A stretch of 64,000 bases of DNA from Laceyella sediminis (GTDB taxonomy: Bacteria > Bacillota > Bacilli > Thermoactinomycetales > Thermoactinomycetaceae), in contig NZ_PVTZ01000013.1 of NCBI RefSeq assembly GCF_003003125.1, positions 1 through 64,000 of the forward strand. The letters run 5' to 3'. The translations under genes and the position numbers were made by a program. Positions 9,108-17,699 of this stretch are shown one piece after another; position 1 is the stretch's first letter; every line of letters starts with the position of its first letter. A model generated the notes under the pieces. The model did not search any database. It was not told the DNA's origin and worked only from the letters and a program-made list of their open reading frames with translations.

Positions 9108-12100
9108 TTGACAGTACGCCGTTGGCAGATGAATCGGGCTGGTTTGTTTAATTTTTGGCATTACGAAGATCAAGAATTTCAATTAGAAGAGGGACGGTTA
9201 ATCCTGCGAGGAGCCAATGGCTCTGGAAAATCTGTGACTATGCAAAGCTTTTTGCCGCTTGTGCTGGATGGGGATAAGCGTCCGAATCGCTTGGATCCGT
9301 TTGGATCTAGGGATCGCAAGATTGAGTATTATCTGTTGGGGGATGCTGATAGCGATACAGTAGAGCGCACAGGATATATTTGGATGGAGTTTGTGCATCC
9401 TGAGAAGAAGCTTTATAAGACAATCGGCATTGGTATAAAAGCACGCCGCGGTACATCGCGCATCCATTTTTGGGGATTTCTGCTCGATGATGGGCGACGG
9501 GTGAATAAGAATTTTTGGCTGTATGATAGGTCTTTGTGGTTGGCGCAACAAGTTAAACAAGTACTTGATCGACGCAAATTGGAAGAGAATATCGGTTCTG
9601 GTGGAAAAGTGGTGCACGAACAAGCAGCTTATCGAGATTTGGTGAATAAATCTTTATTCGGCTTTCGTGACGCTGAAGCCTATCAAGACCTTCTTCAACT
9701 GATGATTCAGCTTCGCAGTCCGAAGCTTTCCAAGGATTTTAAGCCTTCTTCCATCTATGAAATACTTACTCAAGCGTTGCCTCCTTTAATGGAAGATGAA
9801 CTGCGTCCCTTGTCAGAGGTACTGGAAGATATGGATCAAATTGCAGACCATTTGGACGAAATATCCCGCCATCGTCAAGAGATGTCGAAGCTTCAAACGG
9901 TGTATGACAAGTATAATCGGTATTTGCTCATGGAGCATTCCCGCCGCTTGCTTCGCTGTTACCACACTGTTCAAGAGATGCAGAAGAATGTCTCTGAATT
10001 AAACGAAAAACTCGAACAAGCAGTAGAAGAGCAAACATTCAAAGAGCAACAACGAAAGGAAATGGGGCATCGATTGCAAGAAATTGACGCAGAGTTGGAA
10101 GTTATCTATAAAAGTGAAGCGATTGGAAAGCAACAAGAGTTAGCTACCATCCAATCTAGTTTAAAGGAAGCGGATGAGAATAGGAAGCGAACAGCCAACC
10201 GCATTTCACATCTGCAAACGCGTATTCTGAAAGCGCAACAAAGCCTTGATCGAGCCATACAGCAGATGGAACACAGCCAACATGAACAGCATGAGCAATT
10301 GGAAAGACTAGAAGAGATAGCCAGGGAAACAGAATTGATTGAGCATGATTTATATCATCGAATGTGGCACAGAGCTATTCCGGAAGATGATCGTTGGCTG
10401 AAAGCATGGCACCGGGATGTGGTGAATCATCGAAGCAGGCTTGAGAAAGTGTGGAAAATTGCCCAAAAAGAGCGCGAATGGAGCCAGCGGGTTCTGGACG
10501 CGGAACAGCAGTTAAGCGAGGCTCGCAAAAAGCGAGACCAGATTGAGCATCACCGCCTCCAATGTGAACAGCGCGTCGAAACAGAAAGAGAAGCCTTACG
10601 CGAACAATTGGTTCAATGGAAGCAAAGTGTCCGGTTGTTACGTGTACCAGATGAGACATTACACCAAATGCTTGAAGCATTGGACGAGTTAGATAGGGAG
10701 CAGAGAGAGTTTTCTACAGTGAAACAGCATGTTGTTAACATCTTTACTCTTCAGCAACAAGAACTGGTGGAACGTCGCTTGGATCTTGTGCAAAAACGAA
10801 AACAAATGGAAACAGAGAGTGAGAAGTTAATCCAAGAGAAAGCAACTTGGGAGTCGAGTCGTGAGCCGGAGCCTGCGCGGTCAGAAGCCCGAAAAAAGGC
10901 TCGCTCTTCCCGGCCAAGCGGAACGGGGGCTCCGTTGTATGAAGTGTGCGAGTTTGTGCCGGGACTTGATGATGAGATGAAAGCGCGTGTAGAAGATGCA
11001 TTGGAGAAAGCTGGGTTATTGGATGCTTGGATTGCGCCGGATGGTCAGGTTGGTCAAGTGACTGAGGATGAAGAAGAAGTATGGATCGTGCCGGCACCAG
11101 TAGAATTGGGTTATACCTTGGCAGATATACTTAAGCCCACACCATCAGCCATGAGTGGCCTGGATGCAGAGACGATCGACGTAGTTCTTCGCACCTTCTT
11201 GTGGGAGGAAACCGATCAGCTCCCAAAGGATACTGCTATAAAAGAGTCTGTCATTGGGTCGTCAGGTTCGTTTCGAATCGGACCTTTGCTTGGGAAGGGA
11301 GCACCAAAAGAACGGGCTGAGTACATTGGCAAAGAAACTAGACGCCGAACAAGAGAGTTGCAGATTCAGCAGCTGGCGACCAAAATTGCTAACTACGATA
11401 AAGAGCTTGATATGTTGGATGATCAATTGGCAGTTTGTCGTAGGGAAGAAGCTGAACTGAGTGAGGAGTTGAATCGCTTTCCGGCTGATCGGTTAATACA
11501 GAAAGCATGGGAAGAATTGAATCAAACGATTTATCATCTGCGAGCTGCTTTGTCACAGGAGGAAGAAGCACAAGCTCGTTTCAAAAAAGTGCGAGGAGAT
11601 TGGCGGCGTTTGCAGCAGGAATTAGTAGAACAAACATCTGGTTGGTCACGGCTTAAACAGGAAGAGGAATTGCACCAAGCTGTTCAGCGCTGCCGCGACT
11701 ATGAGGGTTTGCTCTCTTTGCTACACGCTGCTTGGCGCCGCTATCAAGATGCGGAGCAAGACCAGATTCGTTGGAAGGAAGCAGTGCAGGTAGCACAAGA
11801 AGATCTGGAGCAAGATGAAGAAGTGTTGGAAGAGCAGGAAGAGCGTGTTCGGAGCCTTAAAGCGCAAACCAAACGCTTGCGTAGTTTGATGGAGGAACTG
11901 GGGATTAGTGATGTCATTACCCAAATAGAGCAATTAAAAGAGGAAAAGGAGCGCTTGAGAAAAGAGAGTAAAGGGGTTCAGGAGGAAGAAAGAAGAGCGT
12001 ATGAGCAAGCAACGAAGTTATCTGAGCGGCTTCGACTACAAAAGATTGAATTGGAACGGCGAAGTGGAGAATTAGAACAAACGTTGTGTCAATGGAATCA

Positions 12101-13214
12101 TGAGATGCAAAGAAACTTGGTACAAGATTGGCAGAAAGTGTACAAACCAAACGCAAAAATCGAAGAGATTGTACGACTGTGCAAAGAGGTGGAACGGTCG
12201 TATGGGAGCACACTCGGCAATCGGACACGGGAGTCAGTGGCCAACTCATTATTGGAAGGATTTAATGCGGTACGTCATGATTTGGCGGACTATGCTTTAA
12301 CTTTGATTGAGGAAAAGGACTCAGACCGCTTACTCATTTTTTCGATGAGAGATCGTTCAAACCCACAACCCCCCGGTGTGTTGTTGGAAGAATTGAATCT
12401 TTGGGAAGCAGAGCAACGGAGTTTATTGAGTGAAAAAGATCGCGAGCTATATGAAGAAATTATTTTGCGAAGTGTGGGTAAAGCCATCCGTCAACGCATT
12501 CAGCGTGCGGAAAGGTGGGTAGCTAAGATGAACCGGCTGATGGCAGAGCGGAATACATCAAGTGGATTGCAACTAAAGTTAGAGTGGGTTCCTAAACTGC
12601 CACAGAATGAAAGTCAACTAAATACTGAACGGTTGGTACACCTGTTAAAGCGCGATGCCCACCGCTTGCTTGAGGAGGAAACTGAACAGATCGTCGCACA
12701 TTTTCGTTCCTATATCGGATATGCAAAACAAGAAGCGCAAACAGAACGTGAGTCACTGCGTAAATATATTTATGAGGTGTTAGACTATCGAAACTGGTTC
12801 CAATTTGTATTGTACCATCGTAAAGGAGATCAAGTGGGGTATCGCGAGTTGACTGACTCCAAGTTTAATGTATTAAGCGGCGGAGAAAAAGCGATGGCTA
12901 TGTATATTCCTTTGTTTGCAGCGATTTCTTCGCGTTACATGGATGCGAAGGAAGAGGCACCCAAAATCATTTCACTTGATGAAGCCTTTGCGGGGGTAGA
13001 CGAAGAGAATATGCGTGATATGTTTCAATTATTAACAGAGATGGGATTTGACTATATGATGACGTCACAGGTGTTGTGGGGATGCTATGATGTTGTACCT
13101 AATCTGGCAATCTATGAAATTTATCGCCCTAAAGATGCAGATGTTATTACCCTAATACGATATCACTGGAATGGTCATCAGCGGACGTATGTGGAAGAGT
13201 CCGATCCCGATTGA
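9108..13214 (+). CDS. jetC: Wadjet anti-plasmid system type II, JetC (SMC/MukB-like ATPase)
   Basis: Motor subunit of 1368 residues, TIGR02680-type. Walker A GANGSGKS lies near residues 34-41. Long E/Q/R-rich coiled coils run from about 260 to 560 and 750 to 1000 around a hinge-like middle region. The C-terminal half-ATPase has signature LSGGEKAMAMY near 1256 and Walker B plus D-loop ISLDEAFAGVDEENM near 1288-1302. JetABC extrudes loops on small circular DNA. The predicted start is TTG at 9108, whose nearest purine run (AAAGGGA) is too far upstream; ATG at 9129 is a good alternative and keeps every motif. All ATPase motifs look intact, so the complex should be active. Confidence 0.93.
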   Translation: MTVRRWQMNRAGLFNFWHYEDQEFQLEEGRLILRGANGSGKSVTMQSFLPLVLDGDKRPNRLDPFGSRDRKIEYYLLGDADSDTVERTGYIWMEFVHPEKKLYKTIGIGIKARRGTSRIHFWGFLLDDGRRVNKNFWLYDRSLWLAQQVKQVLDRRKLEENIGSGGKVVHEQAAYRDLVNKSLFGFRDAEAYQDLLQLMIQLRSPKLSKDFKPSSIYEILTQALPPLMEDELRPLSEVLEDMDQIADHLDEISRHRQEMSKLQTVYDKYNRYLLMEHSRRLLRCYHTVQEMQKNVSELNEKLEQAVEEQTFKEQQRKEMGHRLQEIDAELEVIYKSEAIGKQQELATIQSSLKEADENRKRTANRISHLQTRILKAQQSLDRAIQQMEHSQHEQHEQLERLEEIARETELIEHDLYHRMWHRAIPEDDRWLKAWHRDVVNHRSRLEKVWKIAQKEREWSQRVLDAEQQLSEARKKRDQIEHHRLQCEQRVETEREALREQLVQWKQSVRLLRVPDETLHQMLEALDELDREQREFSTVKQHVVNIFTLQQQELVERRLDLVQKRKQMETESEKLIQEKATWESSREPEPARSEARKKARSSRPSGTGAPLYEVCEFVPGLDDEMKARVEDALEKAGLLDAWIAPDGQVGQVTEDEEEVWIVPAPVELGYTLADILKPTPSAMSGLDAETIDVVLRTFLWEETDQLPKDTAIKESVIGSSGSFRIGPLLGKGAPKERAEYIGKETRRRTRELQIQQLATKIANYDKELDMLDDQLAVCRREEAELSEELNRFPADRLIQKAWEELNQTIYHLRAALSQEEEAQARFKKVRGDWRRLQQELVEQTSGWSRLKQEEELHQAVQRCRDYEGLLSLLHAAWRRYQDAEQDQIRWKEAVQVAQEDLEQDEEVLEEQEERVRSLKAQTKRLRSLMEELGISDVITQIEQLKEEKERLRKESKGVQEEERRAYEQATKLSERLRLQKIELERRSGELEQTLCQWNHEMQRNLVQDWQKVYKPNAKIEEIVRLCKEVERSYGSTLGNRTRESVANSLLEGFNAVRHDLADYALTLIEEKDSDRLLIFSMRDRSNPQPPGVLLEELNLWEAEQRSLLSEKDRELYEEIILRSVGKAIRQRIQRAERWVAKMNRLMAERNTSSGLQLKLEWVPKLPQNESQLNTERLVHLLKRDAHRLLEEETEQIVAHFRSYIGYAKQEAQTERESLRKYIYEVLDYRNWFQFVLYHRKGDQVGYRELTDSKFNVLSGGEKAMAMYIPLFAAISSRYMDAKEEAPKIISLDEAFAGVDEENMRDMFQLLTEMGFDYMMTSQVLWGCYDVVPNLAIYEIYRPKDADVITLIRYHWNGHQRTYVEESDPD

Positions 13215-13242
13215 ATAATGATTAGCAACAGGAGAATGGTCG

Positions 13243-14631
13243 ATGAGCTCTTTTGAAAAGAAAGAAAGAACCAAACAATATTTTATGCAACCGGGTTTTA
13301 CACGCTTACTACAAGAGATTTGGAAAAAATACACCTCTTTGGGACGTGTCGGCGGCAAAGTTGTGTTAGATCGGCTATCTGATGAAGAATGCGAGGCAAT
13401 AAACGGTTTTTTTGGCCTGTTCAAGCAAAGTGGAGAAAAAGTAGAGGTTTCGTTGACACGTTTTGAAGAAGAGTTGCAAAATTCACCTTTTCCTTCTACA
13501 ATCCCTGAGCTGTATCTGACCCTGATGGGGAAACCGCTCCTTACACGGTCTGAGTCTTTGTTGCAACAAGAAGATAAGTGGAAAGACATGTTCCGTAGCA
13601 TTAGTAGTGAAGTGGAGAATGTAGACGAACTTAAGCAATGGCTTAATCGTTTATACACTGGGGAAACGCCTGGTTATCACACCATTCGGAGAGTATATCG
13701 GTCTCATCCAGAAGAAGCCAAGAGAATAGTTCTTCAAGTGGTGAATGCTTTAATCCACTTGCGTTCGGGTGATGCTTTTTACAGCTCATATGATGGTGAA
13801 ATTCAATTGGACACAGTGCGTTTGCCTGTGTTAGCAGCTAAAATTACAGGAGATTCACATGCATTTGACTGGAAGGAGCCAGCTGGGCGACTTTTGTGGT
13901 ATGGAATAACAGAGATGTGGCGTGATTCACATGACGAAAGGGTGGTATGGGGAGATGATCAAGATTTAGCGCTTGATCCATTCACGATTAGAGAAGGATA
14001 CCGGAAAGCTGGGATCGGGGATGATGATCTTTCATCACAAGTGCTGTTTTGTATCCCCGACCTCCGGTTTGATATTCAACCGACAGTATGGACTCTGCGT
14101 CAAGTCAATCAACAACCTGAGCTGAACATATTTGCTAGTTTATATGTTGTTGAAAATCCGTCCGTGTTCTCTACACTACTGGATGTTACGCAACAATTTC
14201 GCGAGCTGAAGAAGGTAGCTCCTCATGGTTGGCAGGAGAAGGCATGTCCCATCTTGCTTTGCACCAATGGACAACCCAGTGTGGCCACACTACAATTGAT
14301 TGAACTTTTGTTAGAAAAAGCAAACTCTGAGGTTCGGCTCCATTATTCAGGGGATTTTGATGTGGCGGGCCTTCAGATGGCACAAGCAATGGCTAAACGA
14401 TTTGCGACGGCTTTTGCTCCTTGGCGGATGGATGCTGAAACATATAATGTCTGGTCTGGTAAAGGCCCGGCTTTTTCGCAAGAGGAAATAGATCGTTTGC
14501 AAAGAATGGAGATACCTTGGGATGCTTCACTAACTAACGTGATGGCGCAAAAGGGACATAAATTGTTTCAGGAAGTGTTCGTTGCCGAACTGGTAGAGGA
14601 TTGGTTGGAGGAATTGGGCAAATTAAAGTAA
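13243..14631 (+). CDS. jetD: Wadjet anti-plasmid system type II, JetD (TOPRIM nuclease)
   Basis: Effector nuclease of 462 residues, TIGR02679/DUF2399-type, related to the topoisomerase VI A subunit. An N-terminal arm domain (about 1-230) precedes the TOPRIM domain. The TOPRIM glutamate is E304 in VVENPSVFS and the acidic pair is D370/D372 in YSGDFDVAG; these bind the catalytic metal. CTNGQPS and the final LFQEVFVAELVEDWL are also family-typical. The start follows CAGGAG. JetD cuts circular DNA that JetABC has trapped in a stalled loop. With all catalytic residues present the system appears complete. No terminator directly follows the gene. Confidence 0.92.
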   Translation: MSSFEKKERTKQYFMQPGFTRLLQEIWKKYTSLGRVGGKVVLDRLSDEECEAINGFFGLFKQSGEKVEVSLTRFEEELQNSPFPSTIPELYLTLMGKPLLTRSESLLQQEDKWKDMFRSISSEVENVDELKQWLNRLYTGETPGYHTIRRVYRSHPEEAKRIVLQVVNALIHLRSGDAFYSSYDGEIQLDTVRLPVLAAKITGDSHAFDWKEPAGRLLWYGITEMWRDSHDERVVWGDDQDLALDPFTIREGYRKAGIGDDDLSSQVLFCIPDLRFDIQPTVWTLRQVNQQPELNIFASLYVVENPSVFSTLLDVTQQFRELKKVAPHGWQEKACPILLCTNGQPSVATLQLIELLLEKANSEVRLHYSGDFDVAGLQMAQAMAKRFATAFAPWRMDAETYNVWSGKGPAFSQEEIDRLQRMEIPWDASLTNVMAQKGHKLFQEVFVAELVEDWLEELGKLK

Positions 14632-14714
14632 AAGTTGCAAGGTGTAGAAATTGACCCGATATTGCCACCGATTCATCCGTTTAGAAATAGGGCAGGCTGT
14701 AAAACTATCCGAAT

Positions 14715-14753
14715 AAGAATATTCTTCTGATATAATGTAAACGGGCTGTTTAC
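14715..14753 (+). promoter_or_regulatory. extended -10 promoter flanked by two palindromes
   Basis: TGATATAAT (14728-14736) is an extended -10 element. AAGAATATTCTT (14715-14726) is a perfect palindrome directly upstream, and GTAAAC-GGGCT-GTTTAC (14737-14753) is an inverted repeat directly downstream, over the expected transcription start. The gene at 14785 therefore seems to have its own regulated promoter inside the jetD-downstream gap. The regulator is unknown. Confidence 0.5.
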
Positions 14754-14784
14754 CATATATAGATAGATGAACGGGGTGTGCAAT

Positions 14785-15372
14785 ATGAGCAGCATTACCA
14801 TTGATCTTGATCAGGGATTGGCTTGGAGTGAGCGGCTGGCGCAGTTTCGTGTGGAACTGGAGCAAATCTCAGCATACATAAAAGAAGATGGGCAAGATGG
14901 GACAGCTGTCGTGGAGAACGGGCCGACCACAGCTTATACAAAAGAAGATCGATCTGAATTATCTACGGAAAGCTTGCATGAACAAAACGAGCCGGCACAT
15001 GCGGTAAGTCAATTAGATTTTCGCACTCTGAATGTGGATAGCCAAGCCGATGAACCGGTTCAGGCACGCGTGTTTTTCCAAAATCGTCCGGTTATGATGT
15101 TTAAACGGGCTCGCATGGTTGAGCATCCATCGTCCGTAGCCCTTCGGCCCAAGGCAAGGGGAGCGATCAAAGAACTTCACCATTTGTCCGAACAGGTCGA
15201 ACAGCAGTTGAAGCATGGAAAAATCGATAAGGACCAATTGGTCAAGCTTAATAAAAAATTAGGTGAATTCCAGATCAACTATGGACACATCGCTGCTGTC
15301 GCGGTCACCATTTCTGCCATGATCAGCGGATTGAACGATCTGATAGAATTGATCCAAAAGTTACAACCTTGA
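14785..15372 (+). CDS. unrecognised protein downstream of Wadjet
   Basis: I do not recognise this family. The 195-residue protein begins at ATG 14785 (MSSITIDLDQG); an in-frame ATG at 14767 has no better ribosome site. The acidic N-terminal half contains two imperfect repeats, AYIKEDGQDGT and AYTKEDRSELS. The middle is Pro/Arg-rich. A basic helical segment (KELHHLSEQVEQQLKHGKID, then KDQLVKLNKKLGEF) leads to a C-terminal amphipathic or membrane segment (IAAVAVTISAMISGLNDLIE). This last part recalls holin or hemolysin-XhlA tails, but the resemblance is weak. It sits 153 bases after jetD with its own promoter region and a strong terminator, so it may be an accessory to Wadjet or an independent resident. 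Confidence 0.75.
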   Translation: MSSITIDLDQGLAWSERLAQFRVELEQISAYIKEDGQDGTAVVENGPTTAYTKEDRSELSTESLHEQNEPAHAVSQLDFRTLNVDSQADEPVQARVFFQNRPVMMFKRARMVEHPSSVALRPKARGAIKELHHLSEQVEQQLKHGKIDKDQLVKLNKKLGEFQINYGHIAAVAVTISAMISGLNDLIELIQKLQP

Positions 15373-15385
15373 CCGGATAAACGCC

Positions 15386-15430
15386 AAAACCCACCTCGTT
15401 GTCGCTTATGCGAAAAAGGTGGGTTTTGTT
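15386..15430 (+). terminator. terminator of the post-Wadjet gene
   Basis: AAAACCCACCT (15386-15396) pairs with AGGTGGGTTTT (15417-15427), followed by GTTTTC. It ends the gene at 14785-15372 and probably also any read-through from jetD. Confidence 0.85.
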
Positions 15431-15460
15431 TTCAATGAAGGTATATGAGATAACTCTTTT

Positions 15461-15772
15461 TTATTTGTAAGCCGGTTTGCCCAGCAATTGGTTCACGGTG
15501 ACAAGTTCATATCCTTGGCTTTTGAGCTGGGAAATGAGGGTACGCAAGGCTTGTACAGTGCTTGTACGGTCGCCTCCGGCATCATGCATGAGGATGATGC
15601 TTCCGTTTTGTGCAATGGATATCACCGTTTTTTAAGATATCCAGAACTTGCGGAGTGAATTGCGCGTTTGGCCCGTCATCAAAAGTAAGGGCGATTCGTT
15701 TGGCGGTGCGGGGCCCATTCTCAATAACGGTGGCTGGTTGAACAGGTAACAAATTTTTGTGAATAAACCATT
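15461..15772 (-). pseudogene. polysaccharide deacetylase remnant (internal deletion)
   Basis: Read on the minus strand, one frame gives KRIALTFDDGPNAQFTPQVL, the first NodB motif of polysaccharide deacetylases. A second frame gives SIILMHDAGGDRTSTVQALR and ends YELVTVNQLLGKPAYK, the family C-terminus. The roughly 120 residues that normally separate these two parts (zinc-binding histidines and catalytic core) are missing, and the junction near 15630-15645 changes frame. The gene is dead. An intact relative would be a secreted chitin or peptidoglycan deacetylase. No start codon with a ribosome site was found at the upstream end. Confidence 0.85.
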
Positions 15773-16001
15773 AAAAATTAAAATGGCGATTTGCCATAAT
15801 TGGCGAGAATGACAAAAAAATGCAGATGAGTGTCAGCAAAAATTGTAAAACGTTTACTGATTTATTGATATTTAAAAAGAAATTATTGACTAACTATTTG
15901 AAATATCATATTATTTTTTACAGATTCATGGTTATTCGCATCTATGCGTTTAATCATGGATGAAACATTTCTTCAAGGAGAATCACAAGGAGGTTAAGTG
16001 G

Positions 16002-17069
16002 ATGTTCAAAAAGAGATTCCGCTCGCTCTGTTTGGGTCTCGCTGTGCTAGGAATGAGTTTGTCCATCACTTCCCCTACGTCAGCTGCATCTCCTTCAGTC
16101 GGATCGATTCCGGCGTCTTCCATTCCTGCTCCGACTGGCAATGGCGTCATGACGGTGAAAGTGATGAATGGAACCAATGGTGCTTATCGGGACGATCAAA
16201 TTTATTGGGGTGTCATTGGTATTGATCCAGCCACAGGCCGCTGGAGCTATTTGGACTTGAATGGCTACCTGCATCCAATCTCCACTGCATTGAATGACAC
16301 CCCTGGGCATTTGACGAAAAATGGCGTGAACTATGCCAACATTTATCACAGAGTGAGTGATGCCGAGTGGGTCAGCCTGCCGAAAATCACTTCTGGTAGA
16401 ATGTTTCTTTGCGTAGGATCGCCGTGTTACATCAAAACATATGACAACGGCTTTGCTGGACCGGACTTCAACAACCCTACTGATCCCAACTTAGATGTGT
16501 TCTTGGATTTTGTAGAGTTTACAGTGGATAATGCCGGCTATCATGGCAATACCACTCGCGTGGACGGGTTTGGGTTCCCTATTCAACACAGATTGGTGAA
16601 TAAAGCAGGAAATTATGACAGAACAGTCGGTGAACTTGAGTCGGAGACCCGTGCGGGCTTATTTAGCAAATATGTGAATGAAGTGCCTTCCGAATTCAAA
16701 TCGTTAGCCACGTTGCAAGCTCCTTACCGCATTGTTGCCCCCATTTACGGACCTTTTGCTCCTGGCCGCGAACATAGCAATTACTTCGCCAGTGTCACTT
16801 CTATACCAACACAAGACATTTTCCGCTGTATAGGTGCAGCCGCCGATCCTCGGACTTGCGCCAATCTTAACCGCAACGGATACGATGACCAGTGGAACGG
16901 GCCCCAGAACCCCACAAATCCCGCTCCCGCTAACCATTACGCGGCTTTTTGGCATAATCACAGCATCGACCGATTGGCTTACGGATTTCCCTATGACGAT
17001 GTGAACAATCAAGCTGCGTATCTGGAAGTTGGCGATCCAAAAGGGTTGATCATCCGGGTTGCGTGGTAA
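16002..17069 (+). CDS. secreted glycoside hydrolase family 64-like beta-1,3-glucanase
   Basis: The protein (355 residues from ATG 16002) starts with a Sec signal peptide, MFKKRFRSLCLGLAVLGMSL followed by SITSPTSAAS. The mature part has the thaumatin-like GH64 pattern: TVKVMNGTNGAYRDDQIYW near the N-terminus, NLDVFLDFVEFTV in the middle, and HYAAFWHNHSIDRLAYGFPY with DDVNNQAAYLEVGDPKGL at the end. GH64 enzymes release laminaripentaose from fungal or yeast beta-1,3-glucan. The start at 16002 has AAGGAGG with an 8-base spacer; the in-frame ATG at 15960 would add 14 charged residues before the signal. It is a single-gene unit with its own terminator, flanked by gene debris. Confidence 0.82.
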   Translation: MFKKRFRSLCLGLAVLGMSLSITSPTSAASPSVGSIPASSIPAPTGNGVMTVKVMNGTNGAYRDDQIYWGVIGIDPATGRWSYLDLNGYLHPISTALNDTPGHLTKNGVNYANIYHRVSDAEWVSLPKITSGRMFLCVGSPCYIKTYDNGFAGPDFNNPTDPNLDVFLDFVEFTVDNAGYHGNTTRVDGFGFPIQHRLVNKAGNYDRTVGELESETRAGLFSKYVNEVPSEFKSLATLQAPYRIVAPIYGPFAPGREHSNYFASVTSIPTQDIFRCIGAAADPRTCANLNRNGYDDQWNGPQNPTNPAPANHYAAFWHNHSIDRLAYGFPYDDVNNQAAYLEVGDPKGLIIRVAW

Positions 17070-17091
17070 GTTGGGCAGGATTGTTCAACTG

Positions 17092-17130
17092 AAACCATCC
17101 TTTTCCCGTTGGGAGAAGGGTGGTTTTTTT
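17092..17130 (+). terminator. terminator of the GH64-like gene
   Basis: AACCATCC..TCCC pairs with GGGA..GGGTGGTT and is followed by TTTTT. It sits 23 bases after the stop codon. Confidence 0.8.
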
Positions 17131-17141
17131 GGGATGGTTTT

Positions 17142-17429
17142 TTATCGCGGAGGAACAACCCGGGCGTAAAAAATGTTACAACCCGTGTCAGTGGTGATCT
17201 CTTCCCACTCCGACGTCACATCGGGATCGTGCCACTCGCTGTGAAGAAGATCATCCGTCTGTTCTAACACTTCCCAGCCTGACTCGGCGAATGCTTCCAT
17301 GGAGAAGTCATAAAATCTGGTATGATCCGTTTTGAAGATGAGGTTCCCGTGGCTGGATAGCAGATCGCGATAAATCTTTAAAAAGCGGGGATGGGTCAAT
17401 CGTTTTTTGGCGTGTACCTTAATGGGCGA
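17142..17429 (-). pseudogene. trmB: truncated tRNA (guanine-N7)-methyltransferase TrmB, C-terminal part
   Basis: The minus strand encodes PIKVHAKKRLTHPRFLKIYR, then GNLIFKTDHTRFYDFSMEAF and a C-terminus ending NIFYARVVPPR. This is the last 95 or so residues of TrmB, which makes m7G46 in tRNA. The N-terminal half with the SAM-binding loop is absent, and the normal SDPWPK motif is altered to CSPIKV. The open frame continues upstream to 17579 with sequence unlike TrmB. It ends close to a MITE-like element at 17556. A non-functional remnant; the working trmB is presumably elsewhere. Confidence 0.82.
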
Positions 17430-17555
17430 ACAAAGCGCGAACCTCGCCTCTGCTGAGGGTTTGTCCCTTTTTGTAAGGGGTTGTGACCAACACTGGATCA
17501 GCCAAAGGATTTTTGGAGAATGCCATACGGTTTTACCACTCTTCCCATAAGTAGT

Positions 17556-17695
17556 ACTAGGGCGTGTCTGGTGAATCAAGTTGGTAGGGTAGGACTGGCG
17601 GAAAAACCTTTTCTCGAGGAGCGCCTCGCCACCGCGTGAAGCGAATGAGAAAATAGTTTTGGAGCCGCTGGCCTATTCATCGGACACGCTCTAGT
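17556..17695. mobile_element. MITE-like element with 20-bp terminal inverted repeats
   Basis: The left end ACTAGGGCGTGTCTGGTGAA (from 17556) matches the complement of the right end (ending CGGACACGCTCTAGT at 17695) at about 17 of 20 positions. The 140-bp interior has no ORF. The size, ends and position beside a broken trmB fit a non-autonomous transposable element. Related sequence occurs at 53471 and 62211. No target duplication can be separated from the repeat ends. Confidence 0.6.
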
Positions 17696-17699
17696 GATA

